Source: CAYWXV01 sp964462535 (GTDB lineage: Bacteria; Bacteroidota; Ignavibacteria; OLB7). Taken from it: a DNA stretch of 6,453 nt. The notes below the pieces were generated by a model. That model was not told where the DNA came from and ran no database searches. It worked only from the letters and a program-made list of their open reading frames with translations. The position numbers and the translations under genes were made by a program. This document shows positions 5,400-6,453 of this stretch, piece by piece (position 1 is the stretch's first letter; each line of letters starts with the position of its first letter). The stretch lies in assembly GCA_964462535.1 (NCBI GenBank), contig CAYWXV010000109.1, positions 1-6,453 on the forward strand. Reading direction: 5' to 3'.

Positions 5400-6453
5400 A
5401 TGATGCGGAAATACGTTGCGACCCTGATCATCGCGGTCGTCCCCGTTACGTACGCCGCCTCGTTCCTCACCTTCGCGACGCGCTCTCAGGTCGCTGCGGG
5501 AACTGCGGTGGATGAGACTGTGGACATCGAATTCACGATCGATGCGGATGACAGCCACACATACACGATCGACTCCACTATCGCACAGTTTCTAACCACC
5601 CACATCCGATTTGAAAGTGAGGGTTCTGCGCGCGTTGTAGACGCGACGGTCGTAGTTACGCCAAAGGATGTGTCATGGTCCGAGGGGAAGAGAAGAGTCA
5701 CGTCGCCGGGGGCGGGCCTTTCCGCGCGGCTCCGTTGGGACACTCCGTCCACTGCCGCTGACGGCGCCCATGGATCGGTGTATCTCGACTTCCCGGACGT
5801 TCCCGATCTGGAGGGACAGGCGCCCACATTCCATTCCGGAGGCTATCACAAGAGTGATCGTGGTCGCTACCTCATCCGAGAGGTGACAACCTACCAGAGC
5901 GCGTACCGGCTAACGCTGGCGCGGTTTGGCATTGCTCTCGCAGGCGGATTACCCTTCGGCCTGCTTCTCCACACGATGTTCTGGGCCCTCATTCTGAAGC
6001 GTGAGAAGCGCTCACGTCTGGCAGCGTTACCACCCCCCACCACGGTATTGCCACAAACATTCTATTCAAGTCCGACCGAGTGGACCGCCTGGCTGGGGAC
6101 GTTTGGTATTGGTTCGTTTGTGGCCAGCGTGATCGCGGTTGCTATGGCCTACGATGGATTCATGAGTTCCTACGTCACGTCCTTCATCTATGGCGTGCTC
6201 GCAATCGCCATAGCACTCGGACTGATCGTAGCATACTACGCCAGAACAACAGCGCTGACGGTCAGTGTCGACACTGACGGCATCCACTATGCCCGGGGTC
6301 GCGGCGATTTGCAGTGGACCCACGCCGCCTGGAACGACATTCTTCGCATAACGCAGAAGTCCCGCACGTACCGTGGCGTCACCTCGCGTTGGATGGAGAT
6401 CGAGTTCAACGACAAGCGGAAAAGACTCAACATCGGGAAAACCATAGAGGGCT
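5400..6453 (+). CDS. Membrane protein with exported domain and C-terminal PH-like domain, truncated at the right edge
   Basis: The frame is open from ATG 5400 to the edge: 351 codons and one extra base, with no stop seen. Residues 5-25 are a signal anchor. Residues 31-170 form a beta-rich soluble region with alternating hydrophobics (VDIEFTIDAD 41-50, ARVVDATVVV 77-86, GSVYLDFPDV 125-134), probably outside the membrane. A helix at about 173-198 ends in a basic KREKRSR, which places what follows inside. Two further helices lie at about 229-250 and 260-281. The last part, TVSVDTDGIHYARG (287-300) then WTHAAWNDILRITQ (306-319) and WMEIEFNDKRKRLNI (331-345), resembles the strand order of bacterial PH-like domains and would be cytoplasmic. 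I cannot name the family. ATG 5400 is the first ATG after an in-frame TGA at 5364, with only a weak AGG before it; ATG 5403 is equally possible. Confidence 0.8.
   Translation, partial: MMRKYVATLIIAVVPVTYAASFLTFATRSQVAAGTAVDETVDIEFTIDADDSHTYTIDSTIAQFLTTHIRFESEGSARVVDATVVVTPKDVSWSEGKRRVTSPGAGLSARLRWDTPSTAADGAHGSVYLDFPDVPDLEGQAPTFHSGGYHKSDRGRYLIREVTTYQSAYRLTLARFGIALAGGLPFGLLLHTMFWALILKREKRSRLAALPPPTTVLPQTFYSSPTEWTAWLGTFGIGSFVASVIAVAMAYDGFMSSYVTSFIYGVLAIAIALGLIVAYYARTTALTVSVDTDGIHYARGRGDLQWTHAAWNDILRITQKSRTYRGVTSRWMEIEFNDKRKRLNIGKTIEG

Noticed and set aside
1..6453. CRISPR array, tRNA, rRNA or insertion sequence
   Set aside because: No regularly spaced repeats, no tRNA-like arms, and no transposase-like protein in any frame.

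Overview
The window is moderately high in GC and carries nine protein-coding genes, all on the + strand. No RNA gene, transposase, integrase or CRISPR array was seen. The mix of families (two VOC/glyoxalase-fold proteins, a CPBP membrane protease, a YdeI/OmpD-associated protein, a DUF5990 protein, a lipocalin-like barrel protein, a SAM methyltransferase) suggests the accessory part of a free-living, probably soil or sediment, bacterium. Gemmatimonadota or a similar phylum is a guess; nothing here fixes the taxon. A run of exactly 100 N (3983-4082) shows this is a draft scaffold or metagenome assembly.

Layout: a small four-helix membrane protein (72-503); a bleomycin-resistance-like VOC protein (693-1058); a 301-base non-coding stretch with a dyad and a possible extended -10 (1059-1359); a CPBP intramembrane protease (1360-2118); a stem-loop with a GNRA-type loop (2129-2155); a YdeI/OmdA-family protein (2214-2783); a DUF5990 protein with a GTG start and strong Shine-Dalgarno (2916-3371); two small hairpins (3428-3480); a lipocalin-like protein cut by the gap (3515-3982); the gap; a SAM methyltransferase missing its N-terminus (4084-4620); a second VOC protein with an apparently complete metal site (4750-5286); and a membrane protein with an exported domain and a C-terminal PH-like domain that runs off the right edge (5400-6453).

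Apart from the unknown junction across the gap, the genes do not overlap and are separated by roughly 95-301 bases. They look like separate one-gene units rather than one pathway operon. Three consecutive genes (VOC, CPBP, YdeI) belong to families with members linked to protection from antibiotics or bacteriocins, which is the only functional theme visible. The layout resembles an integron cassette array, but no convincing attC site was found.

The most unexplained signals are between the genes: a perfect 12-base inverted repeat bracketing the first gene and covering its ribosome binding site; short sequence blocks shared, in order, by the leaders of two unrelated genes; an 11-base repeat downstream of each VOC gene; and several dyads. 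All were found by eye and none has been tested statistically.
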